From Halobacterium sp. CBA1126 (GTDB lineage: Archaea; Halobacteriota; Halobacteria; Halobacteriales; Halobacteriaceae): a DNA stretch of 33,590 nucleotides. Position 1 is the first letter of the stretch. Each line of letters begins with the position of its first letter. The translations under genes and the position numbers were made by a program. Shown in pieces: positions 26,845 through 33,590 of this stretch. The notes under the pieces are model-generated. The model searched no databases. It was given only the letters and a program-made list of their open reading frames with translations, and was not told the DNA's origin. Location of the stretch: contig NZ_WPCF01000017.1 in assembly GCF_009741975.1 (NCBI RefSeq), forward strand, positions 1 through 33,590, written 5' to 3'.

Positions 26845-27489
26845 ATGGGACTGTTCGCAGAACTCAGAGACAGCATCTCGCGGGTGTCGGCGAGCCTGTT
26901 TGCCGACGACTCGGAACCGAAACGAATCGGGATTTACGGCCCGCCGAACGCCGGGAAGACCACGCTCGCGAACCGCATCGCTCGCGACTGGACCGGGGAC
27001 GCGGTCGGCCCGGAGAGCCACATCCCGCACGAGACGCGCCGCGCGCGCCGGAAGGAGAACGTCGAGATCAAACGCGACGGGAAGACCGTCAACATCGACA
27101 TCGTCGACACGCCCGGCGTGACGACGAAGGTCGACTACTCGGAGTTCCTCGAGCACGACATGGAGAAAGACGAGGCCGTGCGCCGCTCCCGCGAGGCCAC
27201 CGAGGGCGTCGCGGAGGCGATGCACTGGCTGCGCGAGGACGTCGACGGCGTCATCTACGTGCTGGACTCCACCGAGGACCCGTTCACGCAGGTGAACACG
27301 ATGCTCATCGGCATCATCGAGAGCCGGGACCTCCCCGTGCTCATCCTCGCGAACAAGACCGACCTCGAGGGCGCGAACATCCAACGCGTCTCGAACGCCT
27401 TCCCCCAGCACGAGACGATTCCGCTCTCCGCCCTGGAGGGCGAGAACATGGACGAGGTCTACGAGAAGATCGCGGAGTACTTCGGGTGA
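26845..27489 (+). CDS. oapA: Era-like small GTPase OapA/ArvA
   Basis: A 214-residue Ras-like GTPase with G1 YGPPNAGKTTLAN near residue 33, a Thr in the G2 region, G3 DIVDTPGV near 88-95, and G4 LANKTDLEG near 167. There is no C-terminal KH domain, so it is not Era itself. Gene order (orc1, origin, then this gene and two partners) identifies the origin-associated protein OapA, also called ArvA. Published work in haloarchaea links this small GTPase to extracellular vesicle formation. A CATACAAG string about 31 nt upstream and GTTTAAGT at 26757-26764 are promoter candidates. It is followed after six bases by oapB. Confidence 0.92.
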   Translation: MGLFAELRDSISRVSASLFADDSEPKRIGIYGPPNAGKTTLANRIARDWTGDAVGPESHIPHETRRARRKENVEIKRDGKTVNIDIVDTPGVTTKVDYSEFLEHDMEKDEAVRRSREATEGVAEAMHWLREDVDGVIYVLDSTEDPFTQVNTMLIGIIESRDLPVLILANKTDLEGANIQRVSNAFPQHETIPLSALEGENMDEVYEKIAEYFG

Positions 27490-27495
27490 CCCACG

Positions 27496-27888
27496 ATGCC
27501 TGAAACCACGAGCGACGACGGACCCGGTGACGGCGTCCAGATCGACCTCATCAGCGCCGAGCGGATGTCCGGGAAGACGTCCATGGAGAAGATCCGGATG
27601 ATTCTCGACGGCGTCCGCGACGGCAAGATCGTCGTCCTCGAGTCCGGGCTGACGCCCGACGAGGAGTCGAAGCTCATCGAGGTGACGATGAGCGAGATCA
27701 ACCCGGACGGCTTCTCCGGCATCGAGATCGAGAGCTTCCCGCAGTCCGAGGCCAACGACACCGGCTTGCTCGGCCGCCTGATGGGCAAGCAGTCGACGTC
27801 GAAGCTCACGGTCGTCGGACCGGCGAACCAGATCCAGTCCCTCCACAAGGACGAGACGCTCATCAGCGCGCTCGTGTCCCGCAAGTAA
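27496..27888 (+). CDS. oapB: OapB/ArvB family protein
   Basis: A 130-residue protein that lies between the GTPase and zinc-ribbon genes in the conserved oapABC set. It has a compact conserved sequence with IDLISAERMSGKTSMEKIR, GKIVVLESGLTPDEESKLIE and a C-terminal KLTVVGPANQIQSLHKDETL. Reading GMSGKT as a P-loop would be wrong: the surrounding strand and glycine pattern is missing. The biochemical role is unknown; in vesicle work it is a partner of ArvA. The stop overlaps the oapC start (TAATG). Confidence 0.9.
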   Translation: MPETTSDDGPGDGVQIDLISAERMSGKTSMEKIRMILDGVRDGKIVVLESGLTPDEESKLIEVTMSEINPDGFSGIEIESFPQSEANDTGLLGRLMGKQSTSKLTVVGPANQIQSLHKDETLISALVSRK

Positions 27889-28646
27889 TGCCCCACCAGT
27901 GTACGAACTGCGGGCACGTCTTCGCGGACGGCTCCAAGGAGATGCTGTCGGGGTGTCCGGACTGCGGCGGGAACAAGTTCCAGTACCACCCCGGGGACGT
28001 CGACGAGGCGCCCGCGGACCCGCCCGCCGACGCCGACGCGGAGCCGCCGGAGCCGCCCGAGCAGGAGGGGAGCTCGGTCGCGGGCGCGGTCGGCCGCGCC
28101 GCGAACAAGGTCCGGGACGCCGTGACCAGCGACCCCGACCCCGCAGCGCGTACGACTGGCGACGACGCCGGTGCGACTGACGCCGCGGACGCGTCGAGCG
28201 CCGACGCGGAGACCGACCCCGTTGCACCCGAAACGGAGGCGTCCGCGTTCGCCGACGAACCCGACGCGGACAGTTCCAGCGCACCCGAAACGGGGGGCGA
28301 GGGCGACGAGCCGGCGGAGGCCATCGACGCGAACACGGCGACCGGCGACGAGGACGCCGCGCAGGCCGACGCCCGCAGCTCCGTCGTCGACACGGACTCC
28401 CTGCCGGACGCGCCCTCCGAGGGCCGCGTCGTCAAGGAGCCCGACGACCCCGACGACCGCCCCGACATCGAGGCGCTCCGCCAGGAGCTCAACGACCAGT
28501 TCGAGTCCATCCGCATCGTCGCGCCCGGCCAGTACGAGCTCAACCTCATGGAGCTGTACGACCGCCAGGAGTACATCATCGCGCTCCAGGAGGACGGCCA
28601 GTACGTCATCGAAGTGCCGGACGCGTGGGAGACCGACGACGAGTAG
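27888..28646 (+). CDS. oapC: OapC/ArvC family zinc-ribbon protein
   Basis: A 252-residue protein with an N-terminal zinc ribbon (CTNCG and CPDCG, residues 5-27), a very long acidic low-complexity middle (about 40-175), and a conserved C-terminal domain containing IEALRQELNDQFESIRIVAPGQYELNL and ending EVPDAWETDDE. Third gene of the oap/arv operon, translationally coupled to oapB. The disordered middle suggests a tether between the metal-binding head and the C-terminal domain. Two ORB-like strings lie within the part coding for the middle (28224-28241 and 28281-28300). Confidence 0.9.
   Translation: MPHQCTNCGHVFADGSKEMLSGCPDCGGNKFQYHPGDVDEAPADPPADADAEPPEPPEQEGSSVAGAVGRAANKVRDAVTSDPDPAARTTGDDAGATDAADASSADAETDPVAPETEASAFADEPDADSSSAPETGGEGDEPAEAIDANTATGDEDAAQADARSSVVDTDSLPDAPSEGRVVKEPDDPDDRPDIEALRQELNDQFESIRIVAPGQYELNLMELYDRQEYIIALQEDGQYVIEVPDAWETDDE
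28224..28300 (+). repeat. Two ORB-like strings within oapC
   Basis: GCACCCGAAACGGAGGCG (28224-28241) and GCACCCGAAACGGGGGGCGA (28281-28300) share 13 identical leading bases, both encoding APET in frame. The pairing of DNA and peptide repeat means a coding explanation is equally possible. Confidence 0.35.
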
Positions 28647-28747
28647 CGCGAACAGTCCCACCACACCACTCGTCGCGGCTCCCCGAACCCGCGGTAGGTT
28701 GCCGCCTGCCGAAGTTGTTTTCCGCGCCGACGCGACCCTTCCGATAG

Positions 28748-30217
28748 ATGTCCCTGCGCCGCCGCGTGGAGGCCGTCGTCGCCGCGTTCCCCGCGCTGCT
28801 GGCCCGCCTCGGGCTCGTCGACCGGCGGAAGGGCGAGGAGGCGTTCGACCTCGCGCTCCCCGCGATGGTCACGGGCGGGCTGCGCACGCTGCTCCGGACG
28901 ACGGACTTCCTGATGGTGAGCCTCGCCGCGGGCGACGTCGCGGTCGCCGCCCTCGAGTTCGGGTTCCAGTACTACTTCATCCCGTTCGGGCTGGCGCTCG
29001 CGCTCACCAGCGGCACCATCAGCGTCGTCTCCCGGCTGAAGGGCGCGGAGGCGGACGCCGACGCGGACTTCGCCATCAAGCAGTCGCTGTGGCTCTCCCT
29101 GCTGGTCTCGGTGCCGCTGACCGTGGGCGCGTGGCTGTACGCCGACCCGCTGGTGGGGCTGCTCGCGAGCGACCCGGAGACGGTGGCGCTGGGCGCGGAC
29201 TACCTCCGCGTGGTGATGCTCTCCGTGGCGTTCCGGTTCTGGAGCATGATCGCGGCCCGCGCGCTCGCCGGCGCCGGCGACACGCGCACGCCGATGTACG
29301 TCCGGCTGGTGACGCTGCCGACGAACATCGTGTTGAACGCCGTGCTCATCTTCGGGCTGTTCGGCTTCCCGGAGCTCAGCGTCGTCGGCGCGGCGTGGGG
29401 CACCGCGGTCGCGAACGCGCTCGCGGGCGTCGTCTTCTTCGCCGTCCTCCTGTCGGGGCGGTGGAGCGTGACCCTCCACCTCGGCGGCAAGCAGTGGGAC
29501 TGGAGCGTCGCCCGCGAGATCGTCCGCGTCGCGCTCCCGCTGGCGGGCACCCGGCTCTCGCGGACGTTCGGCCGGTTCCCGTTCCTGTTCGTGCTCGGCG
29601 TGCTCGGGACGCCCGTGGTGGCGTCGTACGCCATCGGCCGGCGCGTGATGTTGCTCGCGCTGATGCCGGCGTGGGGGTACTCGACGGCCTCGAGCACGCT
29701 CGTCGGCCAGCGCCTCGGCGCGGGCGACCCCGACGAGGCCGCCGACTACGGCTGGCAGACGCTGCGCATCGCGCTCGTCACCCAGCTGCTCATCGGCGCC
29801 GGCCTCTTCGTCGCGGCCGACCCCATCGCGCGGGCGTTCGGCGCGACGAACGTCGGCCTCACGGTCACGTTCATCCGCGTGTTCGGGCTGAGCGTCGCCG
29901 GCTTCTCGGTCTCGCGGACGCTCCGCGGCGGCCTCCGCGGCGCCGGCGACACGCGCTGGCCGTTCTACGGCGCCATCGCGGGTACCTACCTCGTGCGGCT
30001 GCCGCTGGCGCTCGTCGCGCTCCCCGCGGCGTTCACGGTCGGGCCGTTCGCCGTCGGGCCGCTCGCGATTCCCGCGGTCTCGCCCGGGATGGGGCTCGGC
30101 CTGACGGCCATCTTCGCGGCCATCCTCGGGGACATGTACGTGCGCGCGGCCGTGAACTTCGTCCGCTTCAAGTCCGGCGCGTGGCGCGCGTACGGCGCGA
30201 AGACGCCCGCGGACTGA
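28748..30217 (+). CDS. MATE-family multidrug/cation efflux transporter
   Basis: A 489-residue integral membrane protein with about twelve membrane segments in two homologous halves, the MATE/MOP pattern. The first half has EAFDLALPAMVTGGLRTLLR near residue 31 and the second VRVALPLAGTRLSRTFGR near 260. The repeated sequence RALAGAGDTRTPMY / RGGLRGAGDTRWPFY in helix 5-6 and 11-12 loops is a MATE hallmark. It exports drugs or metabolites in exchange for Na+ or H+; the substrate is not predictable. AGTTGTTTTCC about 30 nt upstream may be its TATA element. Confidence 0.92.
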   Translation: MSLRRRVEAVVAAFPALLARLGLVDRRKGEEAFDLALPAMVTGGLRTLLRTTDFLMVSLAAGDVAVAALEFGFQYYFIPFGLALALTSGTISVVSRLKGAEADADADFAIKQSLWLSLLVSVPLTVGAWLYADPLVGLLASDPETVALGADYLRVVMLSVAFRFWSMIAARALAGAGDTRTPMYVRLVTLPTNIVLNAVLIFGLFGFPELSVVGAAWGTAVANALAGVVFFAVLLSGRWSVTLHLGGKQWDWSVAREIVRVALPLAGTRLSRTFGRFPFLFVLGVLGTPVVASYAIGRRVMLLALMPAWGYSTASSTLVGQRLGAGDPDEAADYGWQTLRIALVTQLLIGAGLFVAADPIARAFGATNVGLTVTFIRVFGLSVAGFSVSRTLRGGLRGAGDTRWPFYGAIAGTYLVRLPLALVALPAAFTVGPFAVGPLAIPAVSPGMGLGLTAIFAAILGDMYVRAAVNFVRFKSGAWRAYGAKTPAD

Positions 30218-30244
30218 CCCGCCCGCGACCGCGAACGCCCGCAA

Positions 30245-30250
30245 TTTAAG
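30245..30250 (+). promoter_or_regulatory. TATA-like box of the microprotein gene
   Basis: TTTAAG is centred 26-27 nt before the ATG at 30274, ideal for a leaderless transcript. Confidence 0.6.
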
Positions 30251-30273
30251 TCGCCGCGGGCGAACCCTCGGGT

Positions 30274-30357
30274 ATGAGCACTGCAACGAAGTACGTCGCC
30301 ACGACCGTCGGCCTCGCGGCCGTCCTGTCGCTGATCATCGTCGTCAACGTCGCGTAA
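30274..30357 (+). CDS. 27-residue single-helix membrane microprotein
   Basis: A 28-codon frame (27 residues) encoding a short polar head (STATKY) and one hydrophobic stretch, VGLAAVLSLIIVVNV, of about 16-18 residues. It is likely inserted in the membrane. I know no family. Support comes from three things seen in the sequence: a TATA-like box at the exact leaderless distance, a stop that overlaps the next ATG (TAATG), and a membrane-like composition. It may be a functional microprotein or a leader whose translation couples to the downstream gene. Confidence 0.65.
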   Translation: MSTATKYVATTVGLAAVLSLIIVVNVA

Positions 30358-31148
30358 TGTTCTCGGAGCGCGACCTCGCGGGCGACCTCGCGGCCGTCCG
30401 CGAGGCGTACGCGCCTGACGCACTCGTCCTCGACTGCGAGCGGGACTTCCAGACGCTGCCCCCGGAGCACCGCGACGACCTCGCGCTGCTCACCGAGTCG
30501 CTGTCGCCCGCCGCGTACGACGACGACTGGCTCCCCGCGGACGCCCCCGAGATTCTCTCCCGGCTCGCGTCCACGGACCTCGTCGTCGGCACGCCCGGCG
30601 ACGGCGCCGTCGCGTGGACGACCCAGACGGAGCCGCCGGTCGTCTTCGTGAAGGCCCGCATCGAGGGGACGCCCGAGGCGTTCGCGGACTTCCTCGTCGC
30701 GGAGGCGCTCGTCGAGGCCGGCCTCGACCTCCCCGAGCAGTTCCTCGGCTTCTTCGAGGCCGACTACCGCGCGTTCGACGCCGCCGTCGACGCCGACCCG
30801 ACCTCCGTCTACCAGCTCGCGTCCGCGTGCTGCGACGCCTACCGCGGCCTCCACACCCGCGAGGAGTTCGCGTCGTGGGCCGACGACTACCCGGACCTCC
30901 ACGAGGCGTGGGCGGACGCCGGCGAGCGCGTCAGCGGCCGCGTCGACGGCCTCCCGCGGGAAATCGCGCGCGGCGAGACGTCGTTCGCGGACGCCGCCGA
31001 ACTCGCGTGCAGCGCCGTCAAACACGACGTCGACCTGCCCGCGCCGTTCGCCGCGCTGGACACCCTCGCCTACCGCCGGCACGGCGCCAGCTACGCGGTC
31101 AAGTGGGCGGAGAAAGTCTTCGACGCCGAGTCGGCCGACTCCTCGTAG
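30357..31148 (+). CDS. Uncharacterised haloarchaeal protein, probably DUF7089
   Basis: A 263-residue, acidic, mostly helical soluble protein. It contains APDALVLDCERDFQTLPPEH near the start, LVVGTPGDGAVAWTTQTEPP in the middle, and SACCDAYRGLHTREEFASW with two adjacent cysteines. No catalytic motif is recognised. The DUF7089 name is my best recollection of the family seen beside the RecA-like gene in haloarchaea and is tentative. Its ATG overlaps the microprotein stop, so expression depends on that upstream frame. It converges with the next gene with three bases between the stops. Confidence 0.7.
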   Translation: MFSERDLAGDLAAVREAYAPDALVLDCERDFQTLPPEHRDDLALLTESLSPAAYDDDWLPADAPEILSRLASTDLVVGTPGDGAVAWTTQTEPPVVFVKARIEGTPEAFADFLVAEALVEAGLDLPEQFLGFFEADYRAFDAAVDADPTSVYQLASACCDAYRGLHTREEFASWADDYPDLHEAWADAGERVSGRVDGLPREIARGETSFADAAELACSAVKHDVDLPAPFAALDTLAYRRHGASYAVKWAEKVFDAESADSS

Positions 31149-31151
31149 CTC

Positions 31152-31730
31152 TCAGTACTCGGCGACGACGTTGTCGTCCTCGTCGAGCTCGACGACCACG
31201 TCGCTCTCGCCGCGGAACGCGTCGATGACGTCGGCGTCGTGGACCTCTCGGGAGACGTGGACGAGCGCGACCGCGTCGTGTTCCGCGAGGAGGTCGCCGA
31301 GGCGGCCGAGCGCGTCGAGCGCGCGGTCGTCGTCGGCGTAGTACGCGAGCTCGGTCAGCGAGTCGAAGCTGATGCGGCGCTTCCCGGGATTGTCCGTGAG
31401 GAACTGCTCGACGGCCGCGAGGATGCCGTCGACGTCGTCGGGCGCGGAGACGTAGTGGATGTGGCTCGCGCCCCGCCGCGAGTAACCGCGGTCGACCGAG
31501 AGAGTGTCCAGAATCTCGGCGCTGTCCTCGTCGACGTCGTAGTACTCCAGTTTCTGGGTGACCTCGCGGGCGGTCGTGCGCGTGGAGACGACGAGGAAGT
31601 GGTCGGTGTCGGTCTTCAGGAAGTCGGTGTCGATGCGGTCGGTCTCGCCGGTGCTCGGGTGGAGCAGCAGTACGACGGTGCCGCCCGGGACGGAGTCGGG
31701 CGCTCCGTCGATGGCGAGGTCGTAGTCCAT
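31152..31730 (-). CDS. RecA/KaiC-like protein with degenerate P-loop, probably DUF7090
   Basis: A 192-residue protein with the strand order of a RecA-superfamily ATPase core. VPGGTVVLLLHPSTGETDRID is where Walker A would be, but it lacks the Lys of GK[ST]. FLVVSTRTTAREV forms the second strand, and RRISFDSLTELAYY takes the Walker-B place. VALVHVSREVHD follows as a late core strand. Nucleotide binding is therefore uncertain. Haloarchaea have several such reduced KaiC-like proteins of unknown role. It starts with ATG at 31730; the gap to the next gene is 58 bp. Confidence 0.7.
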   Translation of the reverse strand: MDYDLAIDGAPDSVPGGTVVLLLHPSTGETDRIDTDFLKTDTDHFLVVSTRTTAREVTQKLEYYDVDEDSAEILDTLSVDRGYSRRGASHIHYVSAPDDVDGILAAVEQFLTDNPGKRRISFDSLTELAYYADDDRALDALGRLGDLLAEHDAVALVHVSREVHDADVIDAFRGESDVVVELDEDDNVVAEY

Positions 31731-31788
31731 ACCGCAGGAAAGCGCCCACGCGGTCTTAACCTTCGGGGTCGAGGGGGCGGTCGCCGCC

Positions 31789-32226
31789 TCAGAACACGCT
31801 GTCCGCGGTCGCCGCGCCGACGACGCTGAAGATGGCGCCGACGCAGACGGCCTTCGCGGTGAGCGCCGCGAGCACGGGGAACGCGGGCTCGAGGCCGAGC
31901 TGGACGGCGAACGTCGTGGGCGCGGTGACGGCGATCGCGAGCACGAGTACGGAGCCGTACGCGACCCCCATCAGGGAGACGAACCGAACCGGGACCCCGG
32001 CGACGTCGGCCTCGCGGTCGGGGTCGCGGTCGTCGTCGGCCTCGTAGAGCGCGCCGTAGCCGATGCCGAACACGACGACGACGGTCGCGAGCACGTGGAC
32101 CGGCCCCATGTGGCTGGCGAGCAGCCACACCTCCTCGGTGACGACGAACGGCCCCGCGAGCAGGAAGCCGCCCACGACCTGCTGGGCGGTGTCCGAGAGC
32201 CGGTAGCGTCTGCTTCGGCCGACCAT
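31789..32226 (-). CDS. DUF2391-type integral membrane protein
   Basis: A 145-residue protein with four hydrophobic segments. The N-terminal helix pair contains TAQQVVGGFLLAGPFVVTEEVW, the conserved start of haloarchaeal DUF2391 proteins, then GPVHVLATVVVVFGIGYGALY; an acidic loop DDDRDPDRE separates two more helices. The function is unknown. The start is ATG at 32226; a GTG at 32235 would add three residues. Tentative family name, firm membrane prediction. Confidence 0.75.
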   Translation of the reverse strand: MVGRSRRYRLSDTAQQVVGGFLLAGPFVVTEEVWLLASHMGPVHVLATVVVVFGIGYGALYEADDDRDPDREADVAGVPVRFVSLMGVAYGSVLVLAIAVTAPTTFAVQLGLEPAFPVLAALTAKAVCVGAIFSVVGAATADSVF

Positions 32227-32290
32227 ACCGTCCACTCGTAGACGGCGGGGAAAACGTCTGCGGGTGCGGGCGCCGCCCGGATTCCTGCGG

Positions 32291-32297
32291 GTTTTTG
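32291..32297 (+). promoter_or_regulatory. TATA-like box of the methyltransferase gene
   Basis: GTTTTTG is centred 28 nt before the ATG at 32322, consistent with a leaderless transcript. Confidence 0.5.
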
Positions 32298-32321
32298 CCC
32301 GCGGCGGCCGTCGCCCCGTCC

Positions 32322-32999
32322 ATGAGTGTTCGCGAGGAGTTCGACGAGTGGGCGGCGTCGGGCCGCGACCGCGGGATGGAGGACCGCCACTGGCACACCG
32401 CCAAGCACGTGCTCGCGCGGATGCCCGTGGAGGCCGACGACTACGTGCTCGACCTCGGGACGGGCAGCGGGTACGCGCTGCGCGCGCTCCGCGAGCGCGG
32501 TATCGCCCGCGGCTACGGCCTCGACGGCGCCCCGGAGATGGCGCGGAACGCCAAGTCGTACACGGACGACGACGAGATCGCCTACGTCGTCGGGGACTTC
32601 GGGAGCCTGCCGTTCGCCGACGACAGCGTCGACCACGTGTTCTCGATGGAGGCGTTCTACTACGCCAGCGACCCGCTCGAGACCCTCCGCGAGGTCCGCC
32701 GCGTGCTGGAGCCCGGCGGGACGTTCTACTGCGCGGTGAACTACTACGAGGAGAACGTCCACAGCCACGACTGGCAGGAGAACATCACCGTGGAGATGAC
32801 CCGCTGGGACAGGAGCGAGTACCGCGAGGCGTTCCGCGAGGCGGGCCTGCACGTCGCCGAGCAGGACAACGTCCCGGACCGCGAGGTCGACATTCCGCCC
32901 GCGGCGGAGTTCCCCTACGAGGGGTTCGAGACCCGCGAGGACATGCTCGAGCGCTACCGCACGTACGGCACGCTCCTCACGGTCGGCGTCGCGCCCTGA
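32322..32999 (+). CDS. Class I SAM-dependent methyltransferase
   Basis: A 225-residue Rossmann-type methyltransferase. Motif I VLDLGTGSGYALRAL at about residue 40 binds SAM. The acidic end of strand 2 is in YGLDGAPEMAR, motif III-like GSLPFADDSVDHVFS is at about 95-110, and LREVRRVLEPGGTFYC is at about 125-140. It belongs to the Methyltransf_11/UbiE-like group. The substrate is unknown. I used the ATG at 32322, nine codons into the open frame, because the TATA-like box sits 28 nt before it. Confidence 0.85.
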   Translation: MSVREEFDEWAASGRDRGMEDRHWHTAKHVLARMPVEADDYVLDLGTGSGYALRALRERGIARGYGLDGAPEMARNAKSYTDDDEIAYVVGDFGSLPFADDSVDHVFSMEAFYYASDPLETLREVRRVLEPGGTFYCAVNYYEENVHSHDWQENITVEMTRWDRSEYREAFREAGLHVAEQDNVPDREVDIPPAAEFPYEGFETREDMLERYRTYGTLLTVGVAP

Positions 33000-33031
33000 G
33001 GAGTCGTAACCGCTCGTTCACGCGCGACACG

Positions 33032-33590
33032 TCACAGTAGCGTGGCGTCCGCGGGGTCGAACCCGAGCACGGCCTCCCCCGACGGCGGCTCGTCGCGGGT
33101 CTTCACGAGCACCTCGCGGCCGTCCCAGTCGCAGTGTGCGCGGTAGGCGTCTCCGAGGAACTCCACGCTCTCGACGCGAACCGGGAAGCGGTTCTGCTCG
33201 CAGTCGAAGCGCAGGGACTCGGGACGCACACAGACCGTATCGCGACCGTCGACGCGCTCTCCGACGTCGAAATCCGTCTCCCCGACGCGAACCGAACACC
33301 CCTCCGTTTCGACTGGAGTCTCGCCGTCGAAGACGTTGTTGTCGCCGACGAACTCCGCGACGAACCGGGACGCCGGCTCCCGGTACACCTCCTCGGGCGT
33401 CCCCACCTGCTCGACGCGGCCCGCGTTCAGGACCGCCACGCGGTCCGAGATGGCGAGCGCCTCGCTCTGGTCGTGCGTGACGTAGACGGTGGTGATGCCG
33501 AGCTCGGACTGGATCTGCTTGACCTGCACGCGCAGGCGCTCCCGGAGCCGCGCGTCGAGCGCGCTCATCGGCTCGTCCAGCAGGAGCACG
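33032..33590 (-). CDS. ABC transporter ATP-binding protein (C-terminal part, MalK/FbpC/PotA type)
   Basis: The gene enters from the right edge; about 185 residues are present. Visible are Walker B VLLLDEPMSALD with D-loop, the switch His in VYVTHDQSEALAISD, and GTPEEVYREPASRFVAEFVGD, the usual end of the ATPase domain. A TOBE-like C-terminal domain (about the last 90 residues) starts at NNVFDGETP. This layout is typical of importers for sugars, polyamines or iron/thiamine; the substrate cannot be told. Walker A and the signature motif lie outside the window. An ORB-like string (33297-33320) sits at the join to the TOBE domain. Confidence 0.9.
   Translation of the reverse strand, partial: VLLLDEPMSALDARLRERLRVQVKQIQSELGITTVYVTHDQSEALAISDRVAVLNAGRVEQVGTPEEVYREPASRFVAEFVGDNNVFDGETPVETEGCSVRVGETDFDVGERVDGRDTVCVRPESLRFDCEQNRFPVRVESVEFLGDAYRAHCDWDGREVLVKTRDEPPSGEAVLGFDPADATLL
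33297..33320 (-). repeat. ORB-like element inside the ABC ATPase gene
   Basis: On the minus strand it reads GACTCCAGTCGAAACGGAGG then GGTG, a near-complete match to the ORB core (CCAGTxGAAACGGAGGGG) inside a coding sequence. Confidence 0.4.

Noticed and set aside
26471-27121. Long plus-strand open frame overlapping the origin and oapA
   Set aside because: It runs through the right ORB and out of frame into oapA, has Arg/Pro/Ser-rich low-quality composition and no recognisable domain.
27510-27600. P-loop in OapB (MSGKTS)
   Set aside because: The sequence lacks the preceding glycine-rich loop and hydrophobic strand of a Walker A motif.

Overview
The window is chromosomal DNA from an extremely halophilic archaeon (class Halobacteria). 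The evidence is high GC, acidic proteins, mostly leaderless genes with a TATA-like box about 27 nt before the start codon, and haloarchaeal markers: a LysW-type arginine carrier, PolD small subunit, Orc1 with an ORB-type origin, and an origin-linked OapABC operon. Linkage of sec11, the PolD small subunit and orc1 suggests the Halobacterium side of the class, but I cannot name a genus.

Region 1 (1-6156) is an arginine operon: the tail of a gene that is probably argH, then argW-argX-argC-argB-argD-argE-argF with overlapping or touching ends. Glutamate is converted to ornithine while attached to the carrier ArgW, released by ArgE and carbamoylated by ArgF. argE and argF carry single-base frameshifts. 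Region 2 (6218-11256) holds threonine synthase, a hotdog thioesterase, serA, a twice-frameshifted HpcH/HpaI-type aldolase and serB. Region 3 (11474-17207) has a DUF7344-type regulator, a methionine/sulfur block (metY, metX and a second metY/metB-like gene) and an MFS transporter.

Region 4 (17248-28646) is rich in information processing: NAD+-dependent DNA ligase, a cold-shock protein, the PolD small subunit, an archaeal signal peptidase, a small winged-helix/membrane-protein pair, a DoxX pair with real Shine-Dalgarno sites, orc1/cdc6, and a gene-free stretch of about 1 kb that I read as a replication origin (oriC1 type). Two 30-bp ORB elements with G-strings lie in inverted orientation around a region of about 44% GC. 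Beyond the origin lies oapA-oapB-oapC (arvABC), linked in the literature to the origin by position and to vesicle formation by function.

Region 5 (28748-33590) has a MATE transporter, a 27-codon leaderless membrane microprotein coupled to an uncharacterised haloarchaeal protein, a RecA/KaiC-like protein with a degenerate P-loop, a DUF2391-type membrane protein, a methyltransferase and the C-terminal part of an ABC transporter ATPase.

The most interesting structures are the origin, ORB-like sites scattered in and outside it (including inside coding sequences), and the microprotein. The five frameshifts all lie in the first 11 kb and look more like sequencing or assembly indels than real decay.
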